This document shows, one piece after another, positions 32,789-44,400 of a stretch of DNA of 64,000 nucleotides. The first letter of the stretch is position 1; every line of letters begins with the position of its first letter. The stretch covers positions 53,596,001 through 53,660,000 of the forward strand of contig JAZBRS010000020.1 of NCBI GenBank assembly GCA_037176725.1, in the 5' to 3' direction. Both the position numbers and the translations under genes were made by a program. Under the pieces are notes generated by a model. The model was not told the origin of the DNA. It saw only the letters and a list, made by a program, of their open reading frames with translations, and did not search any database. Source of the stretch: Posidonia oceanica. Taxonomy: Eukaryota; Streptophyta; Magnoliopsida; Alismatales; Posidoniaceae.

Positions 32789-35700
32789 TGTTGACACCCC
32801 ATTTTGACTGCCAGGAAGATGGTCGACTTCTCTGGAAAGCTTGCACGGACTTTGGGATGCCTCTCTCTTTTTCAAACTTAACCCATTTGACCTAAAACCA
32901 AATCCCATTCCTAAACCAACCCCAACACCCCTCCTAAGCCTCAAAACCCTTACCCAAGCCTTTTTACACCTTTCCAACCCTTTTTAAGCCAAGGCCCAAG
33001 CCCATTTTAGCCTTTGGCCTCCTGGGCATGTTGAACGCTTGCACCAGCAGCGTCCAACGTTGGACGCGCTCTGCACTAGCGTCCAACGGCTCGGGAGGTG
33101 CAGCGGCTGCTCCACCACCTTTGGTTCACCTCTCGTCCACTCCACCGCCCGTACACCACTTATTAGCCATCCCCTCACCACTCCACGCCACCCACTAGCT
33201 GCCAAGGCCGTGTGACAGCCTGCCACCACCTCATTTCTGCCCCAGCCCGTTTCCAGCTCACCTCCGGAGTCACTGTCTTTGCCAGCCCATCTCTGCCACC
33301 ACAGCGACTTCGGCGACCATTCAGACCTTCTACACTAACTACCTGACATCCCTCGAAGACTTACCACTCTCGCTTCGGCCTGCCATGCCTGCCAATGCCT
33401 GCCAAAGTCGCTGCCGTCGTTGAAAACAAGCCCACGAACCCAACAAAACCGCAACCTTCCAGCCGTTGCCCAGGCCACCACACCTATCCCAGAGAGAATT
33501 GAGAGCCCGAGCGATCAAGAGTGAAATCCCACCTCCGACACCCTCTCCCGTGCCTCCTACGCGTCGAGCAAGCTCGCTGGAGTTCGCCTGCCGCAAGCTT
33601 CCGCGCCGACCAGCCGCGAGCCGAACAGCCGTTCCAGGCCACAGCAAGGTAGGCATTCGACACCCGTAGCTAGCCCATGCACACACGAGCATGTTAGGAT
33701 AATTCTTTGGCACGCACGCCCCCTTGGCTGGCCGGAGAAGCTCCTGCCACCGGTCGCAAGGAGGAGGAGTTGGGTGGAGCTAACCACCCCCCCATTTTTG
33801 GGTTTGAGCATATGCTCATGTTCTCCTTTGCATGCTCATGCTTCCAAGATCCTTAGTTTCCATTTTTGCACAGATCTGAGCATCGGTTTTGGCCGAGGAG
33901 TTCTCGACTTGTTGGACGACTAGACTGGTGCGTCCAACGTTGGACGTGCAATAGTGCAGCGTCCAACACCTAACTGTCTGTTTTCTTTTGCTCTGATTAT
34001 GCCTTCATGCTTGCCATGCTTTGCTTACATCTTCATGAGCTTGTGGTATATGCTTCCTCACTAGTTCTTTGATGCCTTTGCATGCTTAATATCCTGTTTT
34101 GATCCCATTTTGGATCAATATTGCATGCCACTTGTTGATCTGCTGTCTGCCTGCGTTGGACGCTGGAGTGAGTCGTGTCCAACGTTGGACGCTGGTTCAC
34201 CCAGCGTCCTACTTCCCTGTTTGCTTACATCTACTGCCATGCTTGCATGTTGTTTCTTTTTGAGTTATATACATGATCCATACATGTTTAGCAATGCCTG
34301 GCCCCTATGGCAACCATGTTTAAGCTTGCTAGTCTCTTCTCAAGTTGTATGCTCTTTTTTTGTGGGTTTCTACCCCTTTATTCTTTGCATACTCTCTCTT
34401 ACTTGCTTCTTATGGATTATATGCTTGGCTTGAGTGTTTTATCTTGATCTGGTATGTCCTCTGTAGATTGCATGCATGTTTAAGTGGGGTTTAGAGCTGA
34501 GCTCCCCCTTCTGTAGGTAAGTTTGCATCCTCCATGTGTCGGACGCTGGGGGCTTCAGCGTCCTACGTTGGACGCTGCTGCTACCAGCGTCCTACGTTTC
34601 TACTTAATAACTTCCACTTAATTGCTTGCATGATGCTCTGATCTCCTATGTTCATTTGATCCATGCCTGTATGCCATGCCTCTGTCTGTTTACAGCAACT
34701 TGAATACATGCCAAGCTGTTTCCTAGCTAGTTTGCATGCTTTCTTGCCATCTATTTGTTTCCAGAGCGTTGGACGCTGGATACAGCAACGTCCTACGTTG
34801 GACGCTGCTTGTTCTAGCGTCCAACACCCTGCAATAGTTCAAATCTTATCCATGCTTGCCTCTTGCTATCAAATCTTATTCTGGTTGTTTATCTTGATTG
34901 CCTCGCATGTTATAAATGTCATGCACTCTCATGCAGCATTTACATCGCATCCATACAGCCTACATGCATTCATTTTTCTCAAAAAGCATGGCTTGGTTGT
35001 TGGACGCCTAGATCTCAGCGTCCAACGTTGGATGCTGTCATTCTGAGCATCTAACACCCTCTGCTTGTTTGAAACTTGTTTTGATCTGGCTTCTGATTTC
35101 TAGACTTTGTGTTTTATTTTCCCAGCATGCTCTATCTGCTCTTAGATTTTTACATTGCATTAAATCCATGTTTTCCAAGTTTGCATTGCATGTTTTCTGC
35201 ATTTTGGCTTCTACCTGTGGAGGACGCGAGCTATTCCAGCGTCCAACATTGGACGCAGCTGTCAGTCGCGTTCAACACTTGCTGTAAGCTGCACCTCCGT
35301 TTTAAGCGCCAAATCCATTTTGATCGCTGCCCCTTGCACTTCGCTGGCCCCGGTACATGCCTACGACACCCATGCATGCTGTTGGGACCCTGTTTTGGTT
35401 TCGCACCTCGCCTTGCACGCTTTCCCGCGGTTTTAGCCTCGCACCCGCTTTGCTTTATCCCTCGCATGTCGCTTGCATTGCATGACTTTCCTTGCAGTTC
35501 TGCTTTTTCACCGGCATTTGCATTAGGGTAGTGATGTTTACTGCCTGGAGTTCTCACGAACCAAGGGTTCGCCTAGTTCGGAACACAAACAGCGCTGCTG
35601 AGCATTTAGATTGCACGTTTAATTCTTTCACGCATTCTATCACTTAGAACACACATTTGAGCATCTAATTAGGCATTCATGGCACTTAGGCATTCAAAGT

Positions 35701-36124
35701 ATGCATTTTCCCTCAAAAGCGAGCGTAAGCCTAGAAAGACCGCTTCTCGGGCGTGTCGGGGGTGCCTAACACCTTCCCTGTGCGTAACAGGAGTCCTTAC
35801 CCTTTCTTTGGCCTGCAATGACCCTTTTGCCCTCGTCTTTGGCACGAGTCATCCACTTTTGCATAGCATTGCATCCATTTGTGTGGTTTTGCATGTTTTT
35901 CATGCTTTTCCCCGATTTTTCTTGTCTCCCGACTTAATAGACTAGGTGGCGACTCCCTTTTTCTTCTCTTTTTCCTTCCCTTTGGCTTTCCGCCTCTATT
36001 TTTGGTGTTTTGAGTCGAGTTTCCTCCTCAGATCACCCGCTAATAGTGAACCTGATTTTTCAATCGGTGCACGCGAGCTCAGGCAGCGTCCATGGACGAT
36101 CGCGATGCTCACGGGATCGCTACA
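32789..36124 (+). mobile_element. Solo LTR, plus strand (unit 2 copy)
   Basis: Starts TGTTGACACCCC at 32789 and ends GGGATCGCTACA at 36124. CCTAC is on both sides (32784-32788 and 36125-36129). Length is 3336 bp against 3335 in unit 1. The same seven double-hairpin modules are present, the first at 33030-33087. The PBS-like word is TGGCGACTCC at 35947-35956. This is a copy made by the segmental duplication, not a separate insertion. Confidence 0.93.
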
Positions 36125-36162
36125 CCTACATCTTCCGCTTGATCATCCTCCTCTTCGTACTC
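36125..36162 (-). pseudogene. Short continuation of pol between the LTR insertions (unit 2)
   Basis: The counterpart of 21579-21616, encoding the acidic EYEEEDDQAEDVG run on the minus strand. Confidence 0.68.
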
Positions 36163-39100
36163 TATTGACACCTCATTTTGACAGGCTTGAATCAATTGGA
36201 ACCCTCTGGTTGCTTCTGGATCCAAATCTAGGTCTAAACCGACACATTCCTTTTCATCCTTCTTTTCAAAACAAGCCCAAACTTAACCTAGAATCACACC
36301 TCTTCCCCAAGCTCGAAAGCTAACCAAAAATCATAGGAAAATTCACCATTCCCAACTTAACAAACCTACCCAAAAATCCTCAAAATTTCAAACCAAAATC
36401 ACTCCCAAAAAACCCTAGAAAACCTAGGTAAAACTATCCTTTTTCTACACCTCAAAACCCTTCCAAAACTTTCCCAAAACCAAACCCAAACCCTAGGTCC
36501 AACACTAGAGACCCTAGGCCACACACTCCCCAATTTCACCTCTTTTCTAAACCTCTAACCCCTTCATTTCATCAAATTATCCTTTTCTCTCTCTTGGATT
36601 ATTCTTTTCTCTCTCCTCTCTCTTTCCTGATTATCCTCCTTCTTTTCACCCCTTCTCTCCCTTCTTCTTGCCTGGCTATGGGCCCCCTTGTGCATCTATC
36701 TCTTCTGAATCTTATTTGTATTTTTATCTTATTTTTAGCATTTTCTTTGATTTTCTAAAAATTATTTTCTTTCAACTCTTCCTTTTCCTCTTTACTTCTT
36801 CATTTCTCCTTTTCCTTCTTCCTTTTTCTTTTCTTTTCCTCTCTTCTACTAAATCCCTAAAAGGAAAAACCTCTAAAACTCTGAAACAAAAGGAAAACAA
36901 ACCAAAACCCTAAGAAACATAATTGAAAACTTTAAACAAACAATTAAGAAACAAAAGCCTAACTAAATCTAACTAAAACTAAAAACTAAGAATGCAACTT
37001 AAAAAATGCAAAACAAACAAAAAGAAAATGCTGTAAAATTAAGGAAAAAACCAAAATGTAATCAAAACAAGCAAAAGAAAAAAACCTACTAAAAACAATC
37101 AAAAAACAAATCCTAAAAGGAAAGAAAACAATTAAAATGCTAAGGCAAGTAATTAAGGAAAAAAAACATAACTTAGCAATCCTAAAAAGAAACAATTTGA
37201 AAACCTAATTAAAAAGAAAAAAACAAACAATCAAAAACTTAACAAGAAAACTTAACTAAAAAATATTAAAAGAACTTAACAAACAAAATTAAAAAAAACA
37301 AATCAAAGAAGACTTGAGAAAAAAAAGATTAAAATAAAAAATCTAAAACTCACCCTAATTAATTTAAAAACATCCCATTAAAAAAATCCTAATTAAAAAT
37401 CCCAACCTAACAAGAAGAACTTAACTGAAGACAATTAAAAAACTTCAACAACCATTTAAAAACAAAATCAAGAAAACAAATTAAGGTGGGCTTAACAAAA
37501 AATCCTAAAAACTAAAATCAAAATTAAAACTCTTTCTAAACCTAATTAACAAATTAAAAACAATCATTGAAAACCTAATCAAAAAATCCTAACTTGAATA
37601 ACTACTCTAAAAACATTTTCAAATCTTTCATATTTCTATTTTTATTTTCATTTTAATTTCTTCTTCTCTTTCTCTTCTCCCCTTCTATTTCATCTTTCCT
37701 TTCTTTCTTTCTTTTTTATTTCTTCCTTTGGTCCGGCCCACCACCTCTCCCTCCTTCCTTCTTTCTTTCTTTTTCTTTTTCCTTCGTACACAAGGCCCGG
37801 CCCATGCCCGCAGCCTCCTCCTTCCTCCCTCCTTCTTCTTCTTCCTTAGTTCTCCTTCTTCTTCCCGCCAGCAACTTCCTCGTCTTCAAAAATTCATTTT
37901 CTTTCTTCCCTCCCGATCACCTCACCTCCAGCTCATCTCCTCCTCTCTCAGCTCTCAGCGGGATCTCTGGGGGGGCATTAATGCCCGTCGCCATCGTCGT
38001 CCTCGCTCTGCCAGCAGCTGCAGCCCACGCTTCACTCCTCTTCAGCTGCTTAAAACCTCCATAACTCTCCTCCTTCACGGCCCCTTTTCGTCTTCCAGAG
38101 AGAGTGAGAGAATCTAGAGCGGAGAGCACTTGAAATCCCCTCCTCTTCCCACTACAGAATAGCCCTCTTCCTCCTCTTCCTTTTCATCCAAACTAGAGCA
38201 TCCAACGTCCTTCAAACTTCTCCCAATTCACCCCCCAATCTCACCCAGAAAGCCAGCTTCACAGCCCCCCATTCCATAGCCCGAACCACCCTGAAACCTC
38301 CCCCGACACCACCTGAACCAAGACAGAACCCAACACCCCCTTCCTAAAAATTCCCTACTCTTCAGTCCCTGAAATCCCTCCAAACTACACCCAGAAACTC
38401 ATCAGAACACTACCTTCCAAACCCCCCAAAGCCTCAACCTTCTTCCCCCTCGCAGACTATGCCCTCCACCACAAACACTTAACCCTGATTCTGCTAGAAA
38501 ACCAACCCAATCCCAATCTTCCTCTCCAGGTCTCCTTAGACCCTTCCAAGCATCCACACACCTCCACCTAGCAACCAGCAAGCCGTCGGTACCCTCCGGT
38601 TGATCCAGAAGGTAGCAGACACCTTCACCCACCTCCGGCTACTTCTTGGGCACCCACTGAAGCCAGCTTTTGCGCCGGTCGACGAAGCTTCATTCCAGAC
38701 ATCTCAGAAGCACCGGAGTACATCATGGAGTGGATCCCAATGCTCCTGAGCCGTCGACAGCACCTGCAACCACCGGACGAACTCCGCTGGTGACCACTGA
38801 AGCAGCCGACGACGGGGGGACACCTCAGCTCGCGAAAAAGGTACCACTCCCTCCATGTAGCCTAATTTTCTTCTCCATCAGCTTTTCCACCCCTCTGATT
38901 GGGGTTTCCTCCCCTCTTTCGCCGAGTCAGCACCGCTGTTGACTTGTCTTCTCCGGCGAGCTCCGCGCTCGCCTCACCGCTTCTGTGAGCAGAACGCCGC
39001 TCCGTCGATCGCCCGCGAACCGCACGGACTCCAGCAGCTCTCCGGTAGCTTCAGAATGCCACGACGACACGCCGATTGTCTTTCCTGTCTCCGAGCAGGT

Positions 39101-40768
39101 CTGCAGACCTCCGACGCTGCTTCCGGTCATCTCCAGACCGCGTCGCAGCTCACCGACGCTGCTCCGAGGTCTACCAGCTTCCGGTGAAGGTCGCCCGCCG
39201 TCCCTCGCCTCACCAGCATCCCTCTACCTCCCTCGACGGCCGCTGGTAGCAACTGCTACAGTGGTCGTCGTTCTGCAAAAATACTGTAGCTTTATTTTTC
39301 CTTTGCTTAGATAATTTTCCATAAATTGCATTTTCGGATCCTGTTTTTATTTTATTACATTCTGGTCTTGCCTTCGTTTATCATTCATTTAATTCTGAAT
39401 TTAAATCTTATTAAATTGCATGAAAAACATAAAAAACTGTCTAATTGCATGTCAGTCCTCCTACTGTGTTTTCTTTTTAAGTTTATTTTAGTTCAGGTCC
39501 TGTGGTTTTTCATTTTTGCACTTAAGTCCTGTAGCTGTTAATCTGATTTAATATTCTAAGTTTACCTTAGTAAATTGCATTTTTTATCCTGTACTTCACG
39601 TTATTTGCATTTTAGTCCTCCGATCTGTTAATTAATGCATTCATTTTTCATCTTTTCTTACTGCATTGCATTATTTCTCCTATGCATTTTAATTTTTGCA
39701 TATAGGTCCTCCATATTTATGCACAGCATCTGTTTTTTGCATTTTTGCTTATAAAATTGCATTTTAGACCCTGCATATTTAAAAATTGCACATAGGTCCT
39801 CTGCATGTTTATAAAACTCATTTAAATGCATATTTTTGCTTATAAAATTGCATTTTAGACCCTGCATACTTAAAAATTGCACATAGGTCCTCTGTTTGCA
39901 TTCACAGACCATTTAAGACCACATTTTTGCTTATAAAATTGCATTTCAACCCCTGCATATTTCAAAATTGCATGTTAATCCTCCACATGATTTCAAAACT
40001 TACTTTAATGCATGTTTACCTTATAAAATTGCATTTTAAACCCTGCATTTTGCAAAATTGCACTCAGACCCTCCAGTTTTCAAAAATCTTGCATATAAAC
40101 CCCTAATTTTTCAAAATCTTTGCATTTAGGACCCACTTTTTCAAAAATTGCATTAAGCTCCCAAGTTTTCTGAAAAGTCATTCTTAGGTCATTTTCTTGC
40201 ATTCCTGCATGCATTGCACTCATGCATCTTTGCATTTGGCATTCTTGCACACACTTAAGCACACTTAGCTGCCATTTACATGGGATGACCTGTTTTGCAC
40301 ATCCCTAGGACCTCCTGTACACCTAGATCCATTCTTTTCTCCTGTTCTGGCCCCTCTGCCTTGAAGCTGGGATATCTTTTGATCCGGCCGTTGGATCTTC
40401 TCAACCAAGCTATCTGGACGACCCCGGCGGAGCGCTCTTCAACATGGACCAAGCATTTCTTAGATCAGGCTTCAGATTCTCAAGGTAAGTCCTTCTGAAC
40501 CCCTGCACAGCATTCATTTACACACCATTTGCATTGCAAGCATTGTTTTTGCTTTCTGACTTCTCGAGCATGTAGATTAGGACTCCCTCTTCCTGTCTAT
40601 CAACTCTATTCCCCGTTTCGCGTACTCTTGGCATTTTTGTGTTGTGTTTCCCCTGGATTCACCACTAATTGCGACTTCCTTCTCCCTTTTCCATGATTCG
40701 ATCGCATCGCGAGCTTTTGGCAGCTTGCGAGACACATCGTGGGACACTTTGGTGGGAAACAGCCACAG
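36163..40768 (+). mobile_element. Second LTR insertion, unit 2 copy, 3' end missing
   Basis: Matches 21617-26145 from the start TATTGACACC to the last shared word GGGAAACAGCCACAG. It contains the A-rich tract (36900-37620), CT- and GC-rich zones (37660-39300) and the TTGCATTTTAGTCC-type array (39310-40260). It carries an extra 184 bp (38173-38356) absent from unit 1, bounded there by a CCT microhomology. No gene is supported. Confidence 0.75.
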
Positions 40769-41097
40769 ACTGAGAAAAGTGGATAAAATCCAGAACGGGA
40801 TCCTCTTCACCCCATTACTCTCTTCAATCTCCAGCTGAGTGTCTTTCTATCTCTCTGGATTTTGAATACAAAACATGTCCAGTTACGTTTGGGTTATATG
40901 ATACTATTGAACCAAAATAAAGTTTTTGAACACTCAAGTGTCTATGTTGTAATTTGAATGCCTTGTTTTTAGCAGTTAGTGATTATTTGATCCCGTCAGT
41001 TTGTAAGTATCTATTTTGCTACATAAAATTGCTCATGTCGTAGAAACGTCAAGGTTAAATAAAGTTTACCCTGCATTTCAAAAAAAAAAAAAAAAAA
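40769..41097 (+). mobile_element. Poly(A)-tailed retrocopy fragment of unknown source
   Basis: This sequence is unique in the window and begins exactly where homology to unit 1 stops. It has AATAAA at 41058-41063 and an 18-A tail at 41080-41097, so it looks like the 3' end of a polyadenylated transcript (mRNA or LINE). No coding frame is recognised. The tail runs straight into CCCTAAA repeats. No clear target-site duplication is visible. Confidence 0.6.
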
Positions 41098-41206
41098 CCC
41101 TAAACCCTAAACCCTAAGCCAAACCCTAAACCCTAAAGCAAACCCTAAACCCTAAAACCTGCCAAAACCCTAAACCCAAACCTACCTAAACCAACCTACC
41201 TAAACC
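41095..41206 (+). repeat. Interstitial telomere-like CCCTAAA repeats
   Basis: Several perfect or near-perfect CCCTAAA units (AAACCCTAAACCCTAAACCC and similar, interrupted by AGCC, AGCA and ACCTGCC) lie next to the poly(A) tail. They resemble the plant telomere repeat. However, AAACCCTAA words are common at the start of the LTRs here (compare 53000-53280 on the other strand), so they may simply be LTR sequence. Confidence 0.75.
41195..41206 (+). repeat. Probable SINE target-site duplication, left copy
   Basis: CCTACCTAAACC at 41195-41206 is repeated at 41440-41451, right after the A-rich tail of the SINE. The region is rich in CCTAAA words, so some chance similarity is possible. Confidence 0.65.
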
Positions 41207-41439
41207 TAACCAGCAATGGTTACCGTAGTGGTTGGGTCACCTCCACTACCCTCTCAAGACGCGGGTTCGAAACCCGCCCACCGTATATTGAGTGGGATTT
41301 TCCCACTCTTTCTTGCATTATGGCATTAATCTCCCTTTCTTGCCGCCCACAGGTTCCGAACTTGTGACCTGTGGGCTTTCCTTGAAGTAAAAATACGTTA
41401 AGCTATAGTAGGTTAGGTTAAAAAAAAAAATAAAAAAAT
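41207..41439 (+). mobile_element. tRNA-derived SINE, about 230 bp
   Basis: The head is tRNA-like. It has a Pol III A-box-like TACCGTAGTGGTTGGG at 41221-41236 and a perfect B box GGTTCGAAACC at 41264-41274, set about 43 bases apart start to start. A tRNA-unrelated body with GACCTGTGGGCTTTCC follows, then an A-rich tail (41420-41438). A 12-bp direct repeat flanks it. It does not fold as a full tRNA, so it is not a tRNA gene. I do not assign a family name. Confidence 0.85.
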
Positions 41440-41451
41440 CCTACCTAAACC
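41440..41451 (+). repeat. Probable SINE target-site duplication, right copy
   Basis: CCTACCTAAACC directly follows the SINE tail and matches 41195-41206. Confidence 0.65.
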
Positions 41452-44400
41452 CTAAACCTGAAACCTAAACCCTAAACCCAAAACCCTAAACCCTAATCCA
41501 AAACCCTAAATCTAAAACTTAAACCAAAACCCTAGAAACAAAAACCCTAGAAAACAATCGAAACAAAAACCCTAAGAGTCTCCCACCAAAACTATTCATA
41601 AAAACCCTAGAAAACCTAGGTAAAACAATCCTGAAATCTAAACCCAAAATCCACACAAAATTCTAAGTCAACTCACACCACAATTGTAAAACCTAGGAAA
41701 AACAATTAAAACAATCAAAACAAAAACTCTTGAAAAAAAAAAATCGAAAACTTAGAAAAATCAAAACAAAAACCCTAGAGAAAACCTTTCAAAAACCCTA
41801 GGAAAACCATCCTTCAAAAACCCTAAAAATCTACACCTAAAAGAAACCTAGAAAATACAACTTAAAACCCTAGAAAAATACAACTAAAAACAATTAAAAC
41901 AAAAACTTAAGAAAAACAACTAAAAGACTTAACTTAAAAATAATCAAAAGAAAAACTTAAACAATTAAAACAATTGAGAAATAACTTAAAAAACAATTAA
42001 CAAAACCTCAAAAATCAATTAAAACCAAAACCTAGAAAAAACTTAAAAAACACAAAACAAAACTTAAAAAACAAAAAAACAAAACCCTAAAAATCAATTA
42101 AAGGAAAACTTAGGAAAACAAACAAAAACTTAAAAAACAATTAACAAACTTAAAAAATAATCAAAAGAAAAGCAATAAAAAATAATTAAAACAATTCAAA
42201 AAACACTAGGAAAACATTAAAACCCTAAAAAACAATTACACAAAAAACCACAACATTCAAACCTCCTTCTCCTTTATTTTCTTTTCTTTTTTCTAAACCT
42301 CCTCCACAGCTAGGCCCGGCCCACTCCACCTTCTTTTCCTTTTTTTTTCTCTCCTCTTCTTTCAATAGCCCACACCCACAACCTCCTCCTTTCTATTTCT
42401 TTTTTCTTTTTTTCAAAACCTTCAGCCAGCCCAGCCCACCTTCCTCCTTCTTCTTCTTCCTCCTCCTCTCACAGACCACCAACGACAGCCTCCCTTCCCC
42501 TGTGATCTTCCCTCCAAATTCAAACCGGCTATCACACCAACGACTTCCTGGCCATCCTCCTGACAGCCTCCATCACCCACGACCTCCATGCCACCATGCC
42601 CTGTGGCCAAGACCAACAGCACCCCATCTTTTGACCACTGCAGACCACTCACACACAGAGAGGGAGGAGAGGAGAACAAAACCAGAAAACGGACAGAATT
42701 CCCAACAGAACACACACAGCAAGCACCTAGAACCCCCTTCTTCCTTGTGCATTTTCCAGAAGCCCAAAAAACACCCAATTCACCCCTGAATTCTGCCCAG
42801 AAACCTCCTCAGCACCTCAGACTCCTTCACAGCACTCCCAGATCTCCCACGACCTCAGACCAACACCCAATTCACCCTCAAACTCCTAGCAACCTCCCAT
42901 CTTCACCACAAACACTTCCAGCACCCATTGCGACCTCCACATGCAGACAGCAGCCTAACACTCCACACAGTCCACCATTGCCTAATTCAACCACCCCTCC
43001 ACACCTCCGAGACCACCATGAAGCCACCAAAGAGGCCACCCATACAGAGGGACGCCCACACTGTGAAAAAGGGGGAGGAGAATTTCAAAAATCACAAAGG
43101 CACCCACTGAACCAAAAAAGAAAGCTGAGAGGGAGGAGAGGGGCCTGATACCTCCTCGAGCTCCGGAGACAGTCGACGAACTCGCCGCGATCGTCCTCAG
43201 CTGCCTCCACTGCTTCCAGACCCTCCTTCGCCAGCAGCACTGCCGCCACATCCCCTCCGAGGTCGGTAGCACACTCTGGGCACCCCATCAGGTAGCGAAC
43301 AATCCCATGAGCTCCGTCGTTGTCCTCTCTCACTTCCTAGCCCGTTTGATTTGCGTTTCATCCCTTGGTGTGCGCTCCCCACCTCGCTGGACTTGCCCTT
43401 CTTCTCCGGCGACGACCGCTAGCGCGATCGGACGCCCGCCACTCCAGACCGCTCGCCGACCGTCCAGAGCTTCCCTAGGCCATCGTCGGACCTCCAGCAG
43501 CCCTACCGAGCTCCGCCTGCGCTCCGCCACCACCTGGAGCGCTGCCCTCCGCAGCTCGCCGGAAGAGTCGGGAGGCACTATAGCGACTGTAGATTTAAGT
43601 TAGGATTTTATTTTTTGTTTTTGATTACGGCATTGCAATTAGGCCCCTAGGTTTTACTTATTTGCTTTCCAATCCAGCTTTAGTTCTAAAATCATTTAAT
43701 GTTTGATTTTAATCTTATTACATTGCATTTTAATATTTCTGTTTGTTTAAGTTACTTTTTAGTCCAGTGGTTGATTAGATTTTATTTAAATCCATTTTAA
43801 ACTTTATTGCATTGCATGAAAGTACAACAGGTTATTTAAATTGCATGTTAGTCCTCTATTCAATTGAAAATCATTTAATTCACAGCTTTATCATATTACA
43901 TTGCATGCAAGCCCTTCAGTTTATTTTATTTGTATTTTAATCCTCTGTTGGTTGATCAGGTCATTTAATTTGCATTTGTTATCTTATTACATTGCATAAA
44001 AGTCCTGCAGGTTTCCTTTATTGCATTTTAGTCCACCGACCATGCATCCATTCATTTAATTCACATGTTTATCTTATTGCATTGCATTTTAGCTCCTGTA
44101 TTTATTTAATTTACACATCAGTCCTCTGCAGTTGTTAGATTTCATTTAAAACATGATTTTAACTATATTGCATTGCTAAAAAAATCCAAAAAACATGTTT
44201 ATTTACATAACAGTCCATCAGTGGTTTAAAACTCATTTAACTTTGCATTTTACCTTATTGCATTGCATTAAAAAAACCAGAAAAATATTATAATTGCATT
44301 TAGGTCCATCTGCTGTGAATCAATTGTTTGTTTCTGCATTTTTACATTGCATAAAAACCCTGGAAAATTTCATAATTGCATTTCAGTCCTTTTTGCATTG

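Larger units (their letters stand above)
26371..40768. repeat. Tandem segmental duplication, unit 2
   Basis: This is the copy of 8865-26145. Differences from unit 1: satellite shorter by 537 bp, a deletion of about 2.42 kb removing integrase (junction near 30960-30986), an extra 184 bp at 38173-38356, one 90-bp repeat instead of two near 39930, a small deletion near 37230, and a one-base frameshift near 31985. It lacks the first 257 bases of the 3' LTR (8608-8864) because the junction lies inside that LTR. Confidence 0.95.

Noticed and set aside
41095..41206. True chromosome end or telomere
   Set aside because: Only a few degenerate units lie inside retrotransposon DNA on both sides, so at most interstitial or LTR-derived.
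41213..41290. Possible tRNA gene
   Set aside because: A and B boxes are present but there is no full cloverleaf. The A-rich tail and flanking direct repeat make it a SINE.
42588..43148. 186-codon ORF and others in GC-rich zones (also 23200-23589, 47172-47702, 62456-62848)
   Set aside because: Low-complexity Pro/Ser/Thr-rich translations inside LTRs, not conserved in frame between LTR copies, with no recognisable domain.
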